A stretch of 13,711 bases of DNA from JAAZAI01 sp050942875 (GTDB lineage: Bacteria; Verrucomicrobiota; Kiritimatiellia; RFP12; UBA3636): positions 1-13,711 of the forward strand of contig JBMNOD010000090.1 in the NCBI GenBank assembly GCA_050942875.1, read 5' to 3'. Positions 1 through 7,180 of this stretch are shown here, piece by piece. The notes under the pieces were generated by a model. The model searched no databases, was not told the origin of the DNA, and saw only the letters and a program-made list of their open reading frames with translations. Each line of letters begins with the position of its first letter. The stretch's first letter is position 1. The translations under genes were made by a program, and so were the position numbers.

Positions 1-1
1 T

Positions 2-697
2 CTGGTGGAGCCGGCGGATTCGAGCTGCTACCAGGCGTCGTTGAAGATTTCGTGCGACCCGCCGGAGGCGCTCAACCGGGTGGTTTGCGCCGTCTATTTC
101 AACAACGAGAAAGTGCCGTATTCGGATGCGCAGTTCCTTCCCGACGGGACGGCGACGCTGGTTTTCGAGCATCCTTCCTCGCATGACAGCGATGTAATTG
201 ATTTCACGGTTTCCGCTGGCTATGACGTGAATGGGAATGGGCTGCTGGACGATTTCGAAAAATTGATTCCCTTGCGGGTGAAATCCTCCGGGGCGGACAT
301 CGGGCCAGCCATCATTCGCGGGACAAGCGATCCGCGGTACGGCACGGCATTGACGCAGATCAACGGCATCGTGAACGGCACCGTGACAGCGCCCGGCCGA
401 GCGGCATCCATGATGATTCCCCACGCCAAGGCGTTGCTCCGGATTTTCCACCAAGGCAATACGAACGATTTGTTTAGCTATGCGCCAACGGGAGTCAACA
501 TGGAACTCATTGACGCCTTCGCCCCGGCCTCGGGCTTCTCCGAATGGCTCACGCACAATGCGGGCGATCCGTTCAATCAAGCGGGGGCCGCGCAGATCAA
601 GGAATACGTTTGGGACGATTCATGTTCCATGGGTGAATTGGCAATGACTTCGGCTGCAATGAAACAGGCTGTCCGTGGAGGGTGCGATTCAAAATAG
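2..697 (+). CDS. C-terminal part of an unrecognised, probably exported protein with an EF-hand-like calcium loop (5' end outside window)
   Basis: The reading frame is open from the first complete codon (CTG at 2) to a TAG at 695-697, so the true start lies upstream of the window; the GTG at 5 is an in-frame codon, not a convincing start. About 231 residues are visible. Bases 224-259 encode DVNGNGLLDDFE, a 12-residue EF-hand-like loop with D1, N3, N5, G6 and E12 in place, which suggests calcium binding and an extracytoplasmic location. The residues before it look like beta-sandwich sequence; the part after it is less regular and contains an Asn/Asp/Ala-rich stretch. I do not recognise a family and assign no function. 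A similar loop occurs near the N-terminus of the LamG-like protein at 5341-7155, which hints at a shared protein style in this genome. The last residues (GGCDSK) fall inside an inverted repeat, so the native C-terminus may have been altered by an inserted repeat element; that is inference. Confidence 0.7.
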   Translation: MVEPADSSCYQASLKISCDPPEALNRVVCAVYFNNEKVPYSDAQFLPDGTATLVFEHPSSHDSDVIDFTVSAGYDVNGNGLLDDFEKLIPLRVKSSGADIGPAIIRGTSDPRYGTALTQINGIVNGTVTAPGRAASMMIPHAKALLRIFHQGNTNDLFSYAPTGVNMELIDAFAPASGFSEWLTHNAGDPFNQAGAAQIKEYVWDDSCSMGELAMTSAAMKQAVRGGCDSK

Positions 698-707
698 TTG
701 AATCGCA
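683..707 (+). other. Perfect 10-bp inverted repeat with the upstream gene's stop codon in its loop
   Basis: TGCGATTCAA (683-692) pairs perfectly with TTGAATCGCA (698-707). The five-base loop AATAG contains the TAG stop codon of the upstream gene. There is no T-rich run after the right arm, so it is not a standard intrinsic terminator. It could be an mRNA 3'-end stabiliser, a terminator that works without a U-tract, or the end of an inserted repeat element. Confidence 0.55.
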
Positions 708-733
708 AAGGCACGAGGGTTCAGGGTTCTGGA

Positions 734-748
734 CGTTGCACGGCAACG
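734..748 (+). other. Small hairpin, 6-bp stem
   Basis: CGTTGC (734-739) pairs with GCAACG (743-748) across a three-base loop. It lies inside the 124-bp segment bounded by the inverted repeat. Function unknown. Confidence 0.35.
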
Positions 749-772
749 GGTTAGTCTCGCATCAACTCCAAA

Positions 773-793
773 GGGATGTCCCACAATGGTGGG
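773..793 (+). other. Two overlapping short palindromes
   Basis: GGGATGTCCC (773-782) is a short palindrome with a two-base centre. It overlaps a second hairpin in which CCCAC (780-784) pairs with GTGGG (789-793) across a four-base loop. The two are mutually exclusive structures. Function unknown. Confidence 0.3.
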
Positions 794-854
794 TACACGA
801 AATTCCGGTTGATGAAATTCGTAAACAAGCCTGAACCCTGGCACCTGACCCCTT

Positions 855-885
855 GGTGTGTGGCAACAATGTTGAACCACACCCC
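855..885 (+). other. Longer imperfect hairpin in the region upstream of glgP
   Basis: GTGTGG (858-863) pairs with CCACAC (877-882). The stem continues inward with CAAC (864-867) against GTTG (871-874), leaving a two-A bulge at 875-876 and a three-base loop. Outside the T857/C883 mismatch, GG (855-856) can pair with CC (884-885). No T-tract follows. It may be part of a REP-like cluster or a structured leader; nothing in the sequence decides between these. Confidence 0.4.
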
Positions 886-911
886 CGCGCCTGCACAACT
901 GCATTCCGATC

Positions 912-940
912 TTGTACATCTCGATGCTTTTTGATACGAT
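912..940 (+). promoter_or_regulatory. Weak sigma70-like promoter candidate upstream of glgP
   Basis: TTGTAC (912-917) and TACGAT (935-940) are separated by 17 bases. The -10 matches the consensus at four of six positions including the key T, A, A and T; the -35 keeps only TTG. The implied leader is about 75 bases and A/C-rich. A second possible -10, TATAAC at 996-1001, has no recognisable -35. Apart from the hairpins listed separately, I see nothing else in 698-1021. Confidence 0.25.
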
Positions 941-1021
941 TGCCCAACTTTAACCACACCACCCACAACACAACCATCAACTCATCTCATCATCTTATAA
1001 CTTAGAACAGGCATAACATTT

Positions 1022-3583
1022 ATGACAGGTTTCAAAACGTATCGTGTGCTGCCCAAGGTTCCCGAGGATCTCCGCTTTCTCCAGACGCTCGCCAACAACG
1101 TCTGGTGGTCTTGGAACATCGAGGCCTCGGCGCTTTTCCTCCGAATGGATCCGGCGCTTTTCCGCGAGGTCAAGCTGAACCCCGTCGTGCTGCTGGCTGA
1201 AATCGGCCAGGACCGGCTGGAGGATCTGGCTGCGGATCCGTCGTTCATTGCGCACATGAAGTCCGTCGAAGCGAGCTTCAACGCCGAGGTGTTGAAGTCG
1301 CAGCACAAGCGCAATGTGGGCGATCCGCATCGCTGCGTCGCCTATTTCTCGATGGAGTTCGGCCTTCACGAGAGCATCCACATCTACTCGGGCGGCCTCG
1401 GCATTCTGGCGGGCGACCACCTGAAGTCGGCTTCGGATCTCGACATTCCGCTTTGCGGCATTGGTCTTTTCTATCGGGAAGGCTACTTTGAGCAGACGCT
1501 CGACATCTGGGGCAAGCAGATCGAGGCGTATCCCGAGAACCATCTCCACACGCTGCCGATTTCGGTGGCGACCGACACGCAGGGCGAGCCGGTCCGTGTT
1601 TCGGTGCCTCTGCCGGGCATGAAGCTCCATGCGGCGGTTTGGCGACTGAACGTCGGGCGCATCCCGCTCTACCTGCTTGACACGAACATCCCCGAGAATC
1701 CGCCCGAGCTGCGCGCGGTGACGGGGCGCCTCTATGGCGGCGACAAGACGAATCGCCTGCGCCAGGAGCTGTTGCTGGGCATTGGCGGGATGCGGGCCCT
1801 CGATGCGATGGGCTTCGAAGTGGCGGCCAGCCACATGAACGAAGGCCACGCCGCGTTCCTCGGACTTGAGCGCATTGCCAAGGGCGTCAACAACAAGGGG
1901 ATCTCGTTGCGCGAGTCGCACGAGTTCGTGCGCCGCACGAGCATTTTCACGACGCACACGCCTGTCCCGGCCGGAAACGAGACTTTCAACCTGGGCCTCG
2001 TCAAGCCGTATCTTGACGCGATCGAGGCCGAGGGCGGCGTCTCCGCGGATTTCGCCCTCTCGCTTGGCCGGGCGCCCAACGACGCCAATTCGCAAGAGCT
2101 TTCCATGACCATCCTCGGGCTCAGCTGCTCGACCTACAACAACGGGGTGGCAAAGCTCCATGGCATTGTCGAGCGCGACATGTGGAAGCATCTCTGGCCC
2201 GATTTCCCGGTCGAAGAGGTTCCGATTGGCCACGTGACCAACGGCGTCCACGTTCCGACATGGATTGCCTCCGACAACAGCGCGCTTTACTCCACGGTCC
2301 TTGGGCCCAACTGGGATGTGAAGATGCTGACCGAGAGCCAGGTCAAGAAGATCGATCACATCCGCGACGAAGACCTCTGGCGCATGCACGAGGCGTCCCG
2401 GGCGCATCTCGTCCGTTCGGCGCGCGCGAATCTCGTCAACGCCGCGACGAAGCGCAATGCCTCGTTCGACGAACTTGCCGCGTTGCGCAACGTGTTGAAC
2501 AAGGATGCGCTGACGATCGGCTTTGCCCGCCGCTTCGCCACGTACAAGCGCGCCACGTTGATTCTTTCGGATCTGGATCGCTTGAAGAAGATTCTTCTCA
2601 ACCCCTCGCGCCCCGTGCAGATCATCTTCGCGGGCAAGGCGCATCCGGCGGATGGCGAAGGCAAGCACCTTGTCGAGCGCATCGCGCAGTTCGCCAAGGA
2701 TCCCGCCATCCGCGGCCGAGTTGTCTTCCTTGAGAACTACAACATGCGCATGGCCCGCCGACTCGTCCGCGGCGTGGACGTCTGGCTGAACACGCCGCGC
2801 CGTCCGAACGAGGCGTCGGGGACCTCCGGCATGAAGGCTTGCATCAACGGGGCGATCCACGTCTCCACGCTCGACGGCTGGTGGCCCGAGGGCTACGATC
2901 CGTCATGCGGTTGGGCCATCGGCGACAGCACCGAGTTCCCCAACATCGACCAGCATGATCAGTCCGACGCCCAGGCGCTCTACAATCTGCTTGAGTCGGA
3001 GATCATACCGACATTCTACGATCGCCAGGACGGCGAGCTGCCCTTGCGCTGGATCGCGATGATGAAGGAGTCGATCAAGATGAGCCTCAACCGCTTCTCC
3101 AGCACCCGCATGGTGTCGGACTACTTCACGGGCTCCTACATCCCCGCGATGGACGCATTCGCGGCACTGGGCGCCGACAACTACGCGGCGCTCCGCAGCG
3201 ACCAGGTTCGCGTCGATGCGCTCAAGGCGAAGTGGGGCGGCGTCTCGGTTTCGTTCCCCACGGCTCAGCCGTGTCTCTCCCGGACGTTTGTGGGCGACGA
3301 GTTTCCGGCGACCGTCCAGGTTCACCTGGGCGACATCGCGCCGGAGGATGTCGTGGTGGAGTTCTTCTCCGGGCGTCTTGACCCGATGGGACAAATCGGC
3401 GCCGGCAACGGCATCGAGATGGATCTCCAGAAGAAGCTTGGCGGCGGCAACCATCTCTATGCGCAGACGGTGAAATGCGAAGAGCCCGGCGCGTTCGGGT
3501 TCTCCGCGCGGGTCATGCCGCGCGACGTCACGTTCCGCAACACGATGCCGGGCTACATGGTCTGGGCTGTGATGGACAATTAG
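1022..3583 (+). CDS. glgP: Alpha-glucan (glycogen) phosphorylase, long DUF3417-containing type
   Basis: This 853-residue cytoplasmic enzyme (family GT35) should release glucose 1-phosphate from alpha-1,4-glucan using inorganic phosphate and pyridoxal phosphate. Residues about 15-75 form the N-terminal DUF3417 helical region (FLQTLANNVWWSWN). MNEGHAAFLGLERI is the hallmark of the bacterial 'alpha-glucan family phosphorylase' branch that differs from the E. coli MalP/GlgP branch. EASGTSGMKACING holds the cofactor lysine, K605. From about residue 735 a beta-rich C-terminal extension ends the protein, as in other long members of about 850 residues. The ATG at 1022 fits the family N-terminus, although the Shine-Dalgarno before it is poor (only AGG at 1009-1011). 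glgA follows 74 bases later on the same strand, which supports a glycogen-storage role. Family assignment is very secure; physiological direction (breakdown) is inferred. Confidence 0.95.
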   Translation: MTGFKTYRVLPKVPEDLRFLQTLANNVWWSWNIEASALFLRMDPALFREVKLNPVVLLAEIGQDRLEDLAADPSFIAHMKSVEASFNAEVLKSQHKRNVGDPHRCVAYFSMEFGLHESIHIYSGGLGILAGDHLKSASDLDIPLCGIGLFYREGYFEQTLDIWGKQIEAYPENHLHTLPISVATDTQGEPVRVSVPLPGMKLHAAVWRLNVGRIPLYLLDTNIPENPPELRAVTGRLYGGDKTNRLRQELLLGIGGMRALDAMGFEVAASHMNEGHAAFLGLERIAKGVNNKGISLRESHEFVRRTSIFTTHTPVPAGNETFNLGLVKPYLDAIEAEGGVSADFALSLGRAPNDANSQELSMTILGLSCSTYNNGVAKLHGIVERDMWKHLWPDFPVEEVPIGHVTNGVHVPTWIASDNSALYSTVLGPNWDVKMLTESQVKKIDHIRDEDLWRMHEASRAHLVRSARANLVNAATKRNASFDELAALRNVLNKDALTIGFARRFATYKRATLILSDLDRLKKILLNPSRPVQIIFAGKAHPADGEGKHLVERIAQFAKDPAIRGRVVFLENYNMRMARRLVRGVDVWLNTPRRPNEASGTSGMKACINGAIHVSTLDGWWPEGYDPSCGWAIGDSTEFPNIDQHDQSDAQALYNLLESEIIPTFYDRQDGELPLRWIAMMKESIKMSLNRFSSTRMVSDYFTGSYIPAMDAFAALGADNYAALRSDQVRVDALKAKWGGVSVSFPTAQPCLSRTFVGDEFPATVQVHLGDIAPEDVVVEFFSGRLDPMGQIGAGNGIEMDLQKKLGGGNHLYAQTVKCEEPGAFGFSARVMPRDVTFRNTMPGYMVWAVMDN

Positions 3584-3617
3584 GCGGCGGCGGGCCGGGC
3601 CCGCGCCGGGACACAAT

Positions 3618-3638
3618 GCCGGGCGCCTCGCGCCCGGC
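3618..3638 (+). other. Perfect 9-bp GC hairpin between glgP and glgA
   Basis: GCCGGGCGC (3618-3626) pairs perfectly with GCGCCCGGC (3630-3638) across loop CTC. Only TT follows the stem, so it is not a classic intrinsic terminator. It ends 19 bases before the glgA start codon and 7 bases before its Shine-Dalgarno (AGAAGGTG, 3646-3653). It could slow or partly stop read-through, or protect the upstream message, giving different glgP and glgA levels. Confidence 0.45.
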
Positions 3639-3657
3639 TTCAAACAGAAGGTGAACA

Positions 3658-5199
3658 ATGGCAACCAAGCGAACGCATTCCAGAAGCAGAAGAAAAGACA
3701 GCGCGCCGCGCATCCTTGTCGTGACGCCCGAGATCACCTACCTGCCGCCCGGCATGGGCAACATGGCCAACCGCATGTCCGCCAAGGCCGGCGGCATGGC
3801 GGACGTTTCGGCCTCCCTCGTGAGCGCGCTCTTCGAGGAGGGCGCGGACGTCCACGTCGCGCTTCCGCACTACCGCAAGATGTTCCACATGGACGTCGGC
3901 AATCTCATCGACAGCGAGCTGAAGCGCTACAAGGCCAAGCTGTCCGACTCCCGCATCCACCTTGCCCAGGATCGGATGTTCTACTACCGCGATTCGGTCT
4001 ACAGTTCCTACAGCGAGGACAACCCGAGGCTGGCGCTTGCCTTCCAGCGCGAGGTGATCAACAACATCATCCCCACCGTCCAGCCCGATCTCATCCACTG
4101 CAACGACTGGATGACCGGCCTCGTTCCTGCCGCCGCGCGGCGCATGGGCATCCCATGCCTGTTCACCGTCCACAACATCCACACCCATGAAATCACGCTC
4201 GAACGCATCGAGAACATGGGCATCGACGCCGCCGAGTTCTGGAAGCACCTCTATTACCTGCGTCCGCCTTGGAATTACGAGGAGACGCGATCCCACAACA
4301 AAGTGGATCTGATGGCCAGCGGCATTTTCGCTTCGCACTACATCAACACGGTGAGCCCCACGTTCCTGCGCGAGATTGTCGACGGCCAGCACGATTTCGT
4401 TCCTGATCCGATCCGCCGCGAGATTCGCAGCAAATTCGCCGCCGGCTGCGCCGAAGGCATCCTCAATGCCCCCGACGCGAATTACCATCCCTCGGTTGAC
4501 GACGCGTTGCCGGAGAATTACGACGCCTCGACGCATGTCGGCGCCAAGCGCGCCGCCAAGCGTCAGCTCCAGGAGCACCTTTCGCTTGAGGTGGACGCCG
4601 ATGCGCCCATCCTCTTCTGGCCCTCGCGTCTCGATCCGATTCAGAAGGGGTGCCAGCTCCTGGCCGGCATTCTCTACAGCACGGTCGCGAAATACTGGCA
4701 TCGGAAGCTCCAGGTCGTCTTCGTCGCCAACGGCGAATACCAGCGCGTCTTCAACGACATCGTCAATTTCCACGACATCCACGGGCGCGTGGCCGTCGCC
4801 AATTTCGACGAGTCGCTTTCGCGGCTCGCCTACGCCGGCTCGGACTTCGTCCTCATGCCGTCGCGTTTCGAGCCGTGCGGTCTTCCTCAGATGGTGGGCG
4901 TCCTCTACGGCTCGCTCCCGATCGCGCACGACACCGGCGGCCTCCACGACACCGTCGAGCATCTCAACGTGGCCAGGAACCGCGGAAACGGCTTCATCTT
5001 CAAGCACTACGATTCCGCCGCGCTCGCCTGGGGCATCGACGAGGCGATGCGTTTCTACGCGCTGCCTTCTGCGGATCGCGCCGTGCAGGTTTCGCGCATC
5101 ATGTCGGAAGGCGCCCAGCGCTTCACCCACAAGGTCTGCGCCAAAGCGTACATGGAGATGTACGAACACATGCTCCGCCGTCCGCTGATCGTTGACTGA
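3658..5199 (+). CDS. glgA: Glycogen synthase, ADP-glucose type (GT5)
   Basis: This 513-residue protein should transfer glucose from ADP-glucose to the non-reducing end of glycogen. The N-terminal starch-synthase catalytic domain carries KAGGMADV, with K43 matching the lysine of the KxGG(L/M) nucleotide-sugar site, followed by a typical Rossmann segment (ADVHVALPHYRKMF). CNDWMTGLVPAAAR and TVHNIHTHE are also standard for the family. The C-terminal GT-B half has PSRFEPCGLPQM (E405) and a GG-containing segment (DTGGLHDTVEHL), the retaining-glycosyltransferase site. Length is close to the usual 480-530. About ten extra, basic residues precede the first strand. The ATG at 3658 is chosen because AGAAGGTG sits six bases before it. 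It pairs with glgP upstream; glgC and glgB are not in the window. Family assignment is secure; UDP-glucose use cannot be excluded from sequence alone. Confidence 0.95.
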   Translation: MATKRTHSRSRRKDSAPRILVVTPEITYLPPGMGNMANRMSAKAGGMADVSASLVSALFEEGADVHVALPHYRKMFHMDVGNLIDSELKRYKAKLSDSRIHLAQDRMFYYRDSVYSSYSEDNPRLALAFQREVINNIIPTVQPDLIHCNDWMTGLVPAAARRMGIPCLFTVHNIHTHEITLERIENMGIDAAEFWKHLYYLRPPWNYEETRSHNKVDLMASGIFASHYINTVSPTFLREIVDGQHDFVPDPIRREIRSKFAAGCAEGILNAPDANYHPSVDDALPENYDASTHVGAKRAAKRQLQEHLSLEVDADAPILFWPSRLDPIQKGCQLLAGILYSTVAKYWHRKLQVVFVANGEYQRVFNDIVNFHDIHGRVAVANFDESLSRLAYAGSDFVLMPSRFEPCGLPQMVGVLYGSLPIAHDTGGLHDTVEHLNVARNRGNGFIFKHYDSAALAWGIDEAMRFYALPSADRAVQVSRIMSEGAQRFTHKVCAKAYMEMYEHMLRRPLIVD

Positions 5200-5241
5200 T
5201 CATTTGAAATGGGGATGATTGCTGTCCGGGCAACTTCACCC

Positions 5242-5270
5242 TTGCGGCGGGAAATGAAATGTAATAAAAT
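5242..5270 (+). promoter_or_regulatory. Sigma70-like promoter candidate for the 5341-12963 operon
   Basis: TTGCGG (5242-5247) and TAAAAT (5265-5270) are separated by exactly 17 bases. The -10 matches TATAAT at five of six positions. Transcription would start near 5277 and give a leader of about 64 bases. A small palindrome, TTGCA-AG-TGCAA (5316-5327), overlaps the start of the ribosome binding site and could be an operator or chance. No terminator is seen after glgA (5200-5241). Confidence 0.45.
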
Positions 5271-5325
5271 CCATCCGACTTCAAGGGAGAGTTCCCGAGT
5301 TCCGAGGATTCGCATTTGCAAGTGC

Positions 5326-5333
5326 AAGGAGAT
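5326..5333 (+). promoter_or_regulatory. Strong ribosome binding site fixing the start at 5341
   Basis: AAGGAGAT stands nine bases before the ATG at 5341. The reading frame is open further upstream to an ATG at 5209, but that start has no signal peptide after it and no good Shine-Dalgarno. The 5341 start gives a textbook signal peptide. Confidence 0.75.
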
Positions 5334-5340
5334 TTGTCCC

Positions 5341-7155
5341 ATGACGATGAAGAATTCAGTTTCGCTGTTGACGATTGTGACAAGCCTGGGTGCAGGCATT
5401 ACGTTCGGCGGCATTTACGACGATGCGCTCATCTGGTACCGTGGCGGTTGCGACACCAACAACGATGGCGTCTTGCAGGCGGGCGAGTTCTTTGATTCGG
5501 CCCATGCCAAGAGCGAAGCCGCCCATCAGACCTGCACGCTCACCGGAACGGTCTCCTACGAGAAGGGAGCCGTGTGGTCGCGACACAATCCGCTCGCGAC
5601 CAACGAGCAGCATTACATCTCCTTCAAGAACGGCGATGCCCCCGATGCCGCTTCCTGCGCGTCGCTTCTGGCGGTCAATCCCCTTGCCGGCACGACAAAC
5701 ACCTATGACCAGTATACGATTCATCTCCGGTTCCGCTGGGACGGCAAGTTCGCGCCGGGGTCGAATGATGAAATTGTGTTGTTTAACAACGGGCATGACT
5801 GGAGCGGACAGCGCGGGTATGTCATCAAGCTGATCAAGACTGGCGACAATCTGTTCAAGTTGCATTTCTTGTTCGGCTCGAATGGTCATGAGACAGGCGA
5901 CGGCGCGACCGACATCCCGTTGACGCCCGGCGAGTGGAACGACTGGCTTCTGCTTGTGCGCAATGCGCCGCCCGGTGCAAACGCGTCGATTCGTTTTGTC
6001 CGCTGCACCTTGCCTGGAAGAATTGCGGATTCCTGGGGCGGATGGTCCAAGTCGCCCTGGATCTCCGTGTGGCAAGAAGGAGGATCTCGCACCTGTACGA
6101 TCGCGATGCTGCCAAATTCAAAGTTCCAGGTGGCCGACAAGGCCTTTTCCGGCGATGTTGCGCAATGGGCGTTCTGGCCCAAGCGGTTGAGCGAGCTTGA
6201 AATTCGCGAAGTTCTGTCCATGCCGTGTCCGGGCGACTGTGTCTTCCGTGTCGGCTATGAGAACGGCTCGGCCAAGGAATTTGCGGCCTCCGGAGCGACA
6301 GCCAACGCGGTGGCCAGCGCCCATGACACCTGGGATGCGGTCGCGCCCCAGTTGCCGTATGTGAATGACGCGAGCGAGACCGTGAACAGCACGGTTTATC
6401 GTTTCGATGTCGGCGAGAAGGCCGCGGGACTCAACCAGGTGCTGCGGGTCAAGGCGGTTTCGGGCCACGGATGGCTCAAGGCGGAAATCCGCGGGATCGC
6501 CGAGGAGTCGTGGACGCGTCTCGCCGTCCGCGGCGTCAATTCGCGTGTCCCCGCGCTGTTCATGGTGCCGGGCAACTTGCTTGGAAAGGGGGGGCATGAA
6601 ATCCGCCTCACCTACGAATCGGGCGCGGCGCCGATCGTCTTCGACGTGATCGAGTTGCGTGGCTCCTGGCTGATGGGCAAGCTCGTCTACAATGTCTTTT
6701 ACAACGACAAGGTCAAGTATTTCGATTGCAATGGGGTCAACTGGACGTCAGGATACAAGCTTCTCTGGGGATATTGGTATGGACTCGACACGGGCTATCC
6801 GGCTGTCGAGGATCCTCTTTCGGATGCGAAGATGCTGACGCTGAAGTTCGATGTGCCGGCGGAGATGACGGGCTGTGCAAACACCATGTTCTTTTCGCTC
6901 AATCAGTGGGCGGGCACGCCGACGGATCTCCGATTCTATTTGAATGGCGAGCTCTTCAAGATCCATGCCGCCTGGCAGTACGAGGTGTTTCCGGTTGTGT
7001 TTCCCGCCGATTCGTTCACGGCTGGCGAAAACGTTCTGCAGGTTCGTCATACCGGCGGGCCTTCAGCCTGGTGGGGGGAGATGCGCGGCCTGCAGATGCA
7101 AGTCATGAGTGTGCCGGAGCTGTTGAAGCCGGGGTTTTCCATTGTTCTCAGATAA
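5341..7155 (+). CDS. Secreted LamG-like / beta-sandwich protein with EF-hand-like loop, probable glycan-binding protein
   Basis: The protein has 604 residues from the ATG at 5341. Residues 1-23 are a signal peptide (KNSVSLLTIVTSLGAG core), so it is exported. Right after it, residues 38-49 (DTNNDGVLQAGE) form a canonical 12-residue EF-hand-like loop with D38, N40, D42 and E49. Residues about 60-293 resemble a LamG/concanavalin-like jelly roll (YTIHLRFRWDGKF, GEWNDWLLLVRN). Residues about 340-440 look like a second beta-sandwich, and about 446-596 a third (LRFYLNGELF, then GENVLQVRHTGG with W577-W578), similar in style to carbohydrate-binding domains attached to polysaccharide lyases. No catalytic motif is recognised, so binding is the safer inference. 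It is first in the operon; the next gene starts 25 bases after its stop. Its last module reappears as a fragment at the end of the next protein. Confidence 0.8.
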   Translation: MTMKNSVSLLTIVTSLGAGITFGGIYDDALIWYRGGCDTNNDGVLQAGEFFDSAHAKSEAAHQTCTLTGTVSYEKGAVWSRHNPLATNEQHYISFKNGDAPDAASCASLLAVNPLAGTTNTYDQYTIHLRFRWDGKFAPGSNDEIVLFNNGHDWSGQRGYVIKLIKTGDNLFKLHFLFGSNGHETGDGATDIPLTPGEWNDWLLLVRNAPPGANASIRFVRCTLPGRIADSWGGWSKSPWISVWQEGGSRTCTIAMLPNSKFQVADKAFSGDVAQWAFWPKRLSELEIREVLSMPCPGDCVFRVGYENGSAKEFAASGATANAVASAHDTWDAVAPQLPYVNDASETVNSTVYRFDVGEKAAGLNQVLRVKAVSGHGWLKAEIRGIAEESWTRLAVRGVNSRVPALFMVPGNLLGKGGHEIRLTYESGAAPIVFDVIELRGSWLMGKLVYNVFYNDKVKYFDCNGVNWTSGYKLLWGYWYGLDTGYPAVEDPLSDAKMLTLKFDVPAEMTGCANTMFFSLNQWAGTPTDLRFYLNGELFKIHAAWQYEVFPVVFPADSFTAGENVLQVRHTGGPSAWWGEMRGLQMQVMSVPELLKPGFSIVLR

Positions 7156-7163
7156 CTGAAGCG

Positions 7164-7179
7164 AAGGAGGTTGGCCTCC
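7164..7179 (+). promoter_or_regulatory. Shine-Dalgarno of the first propeller gene sequestered in a hairpin
   Basis: AAGGAGG (7164-7170) is a near-perfect Shine-Dalgarno ten bases before the ATG at 7181. Its GGAGG (7166-7170) is the exact complement of CCTCC (7175-7179), with loop TTGG, so the core can fold into a 5-bp GC-rich hairpin. The upstream stop codon (7153-7155) is only eight bases before the Shine-Dalgarno. A ribosome terminating there would open the hairpin. This predicts translational coupling to the upstream gene. Confidence 0.5.
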
Positions 7180-7180
7180 G

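Larger units (their letters stand above)
716..839. repeat. 10-bp inverted repeat bounding a 124-bp non-coding segment (possible REP/MITE-like element)
   Basis: AGGGTTCAGG at 716-725 is the exact reverse complement of CCTGAACCCT at 830-839. The left arm lies in a short tandem pattern (GGGTTCA then GGGTTCT). Just beyond the right arm, the minus strand reads GGGGTCAGGTGCCAGGGTTC (positions 852 down to 833), a style of motif I associate with RAYT/REP repeats. Two further hairpins lie between the arms. No convincing open reading frame is present on either strand. This could be a remnant of a small non-autonomous element; copies elsewhere in the genome would be needed to show that. Confidence 0.4.

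Noticed and set aside
689..980. Three small overlapping minus-strand frames, one ending NRNFVYPPLWDIPLELMRD
   Set aside because: They overlap one another and the hairpin cluster, and I recognise no protein; a degraded gene remnant cannot be excluded but is not supported.
995..2860. Long open frame of 621 residues on the minus strand across glgP
   Set aside because: It is antisense to a certain gene, has a low-complexity R/A/V/H/D-rich composition typical of the opposite strand of G+C-rich coding DNA, and shows no domain.
3640..5169. Long open frame of 509 residues on the minus strand across glgA
   Set aside because: Same composition artefact; glgA has full family motifs on the + strand.
4376..5188. 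Ser/Arg-rich open frame in another + frame within glgA
   Set aside because: Low-complexity product from a frame-shifted reading of glgA.
5209..5340. Upstream extension of the LamG-like gene to ATG 5209
   Set aside because: It would put a basic, non-signal stretch before a clear signal peptide, and the strong ribosome binding site fits ATG 5341.
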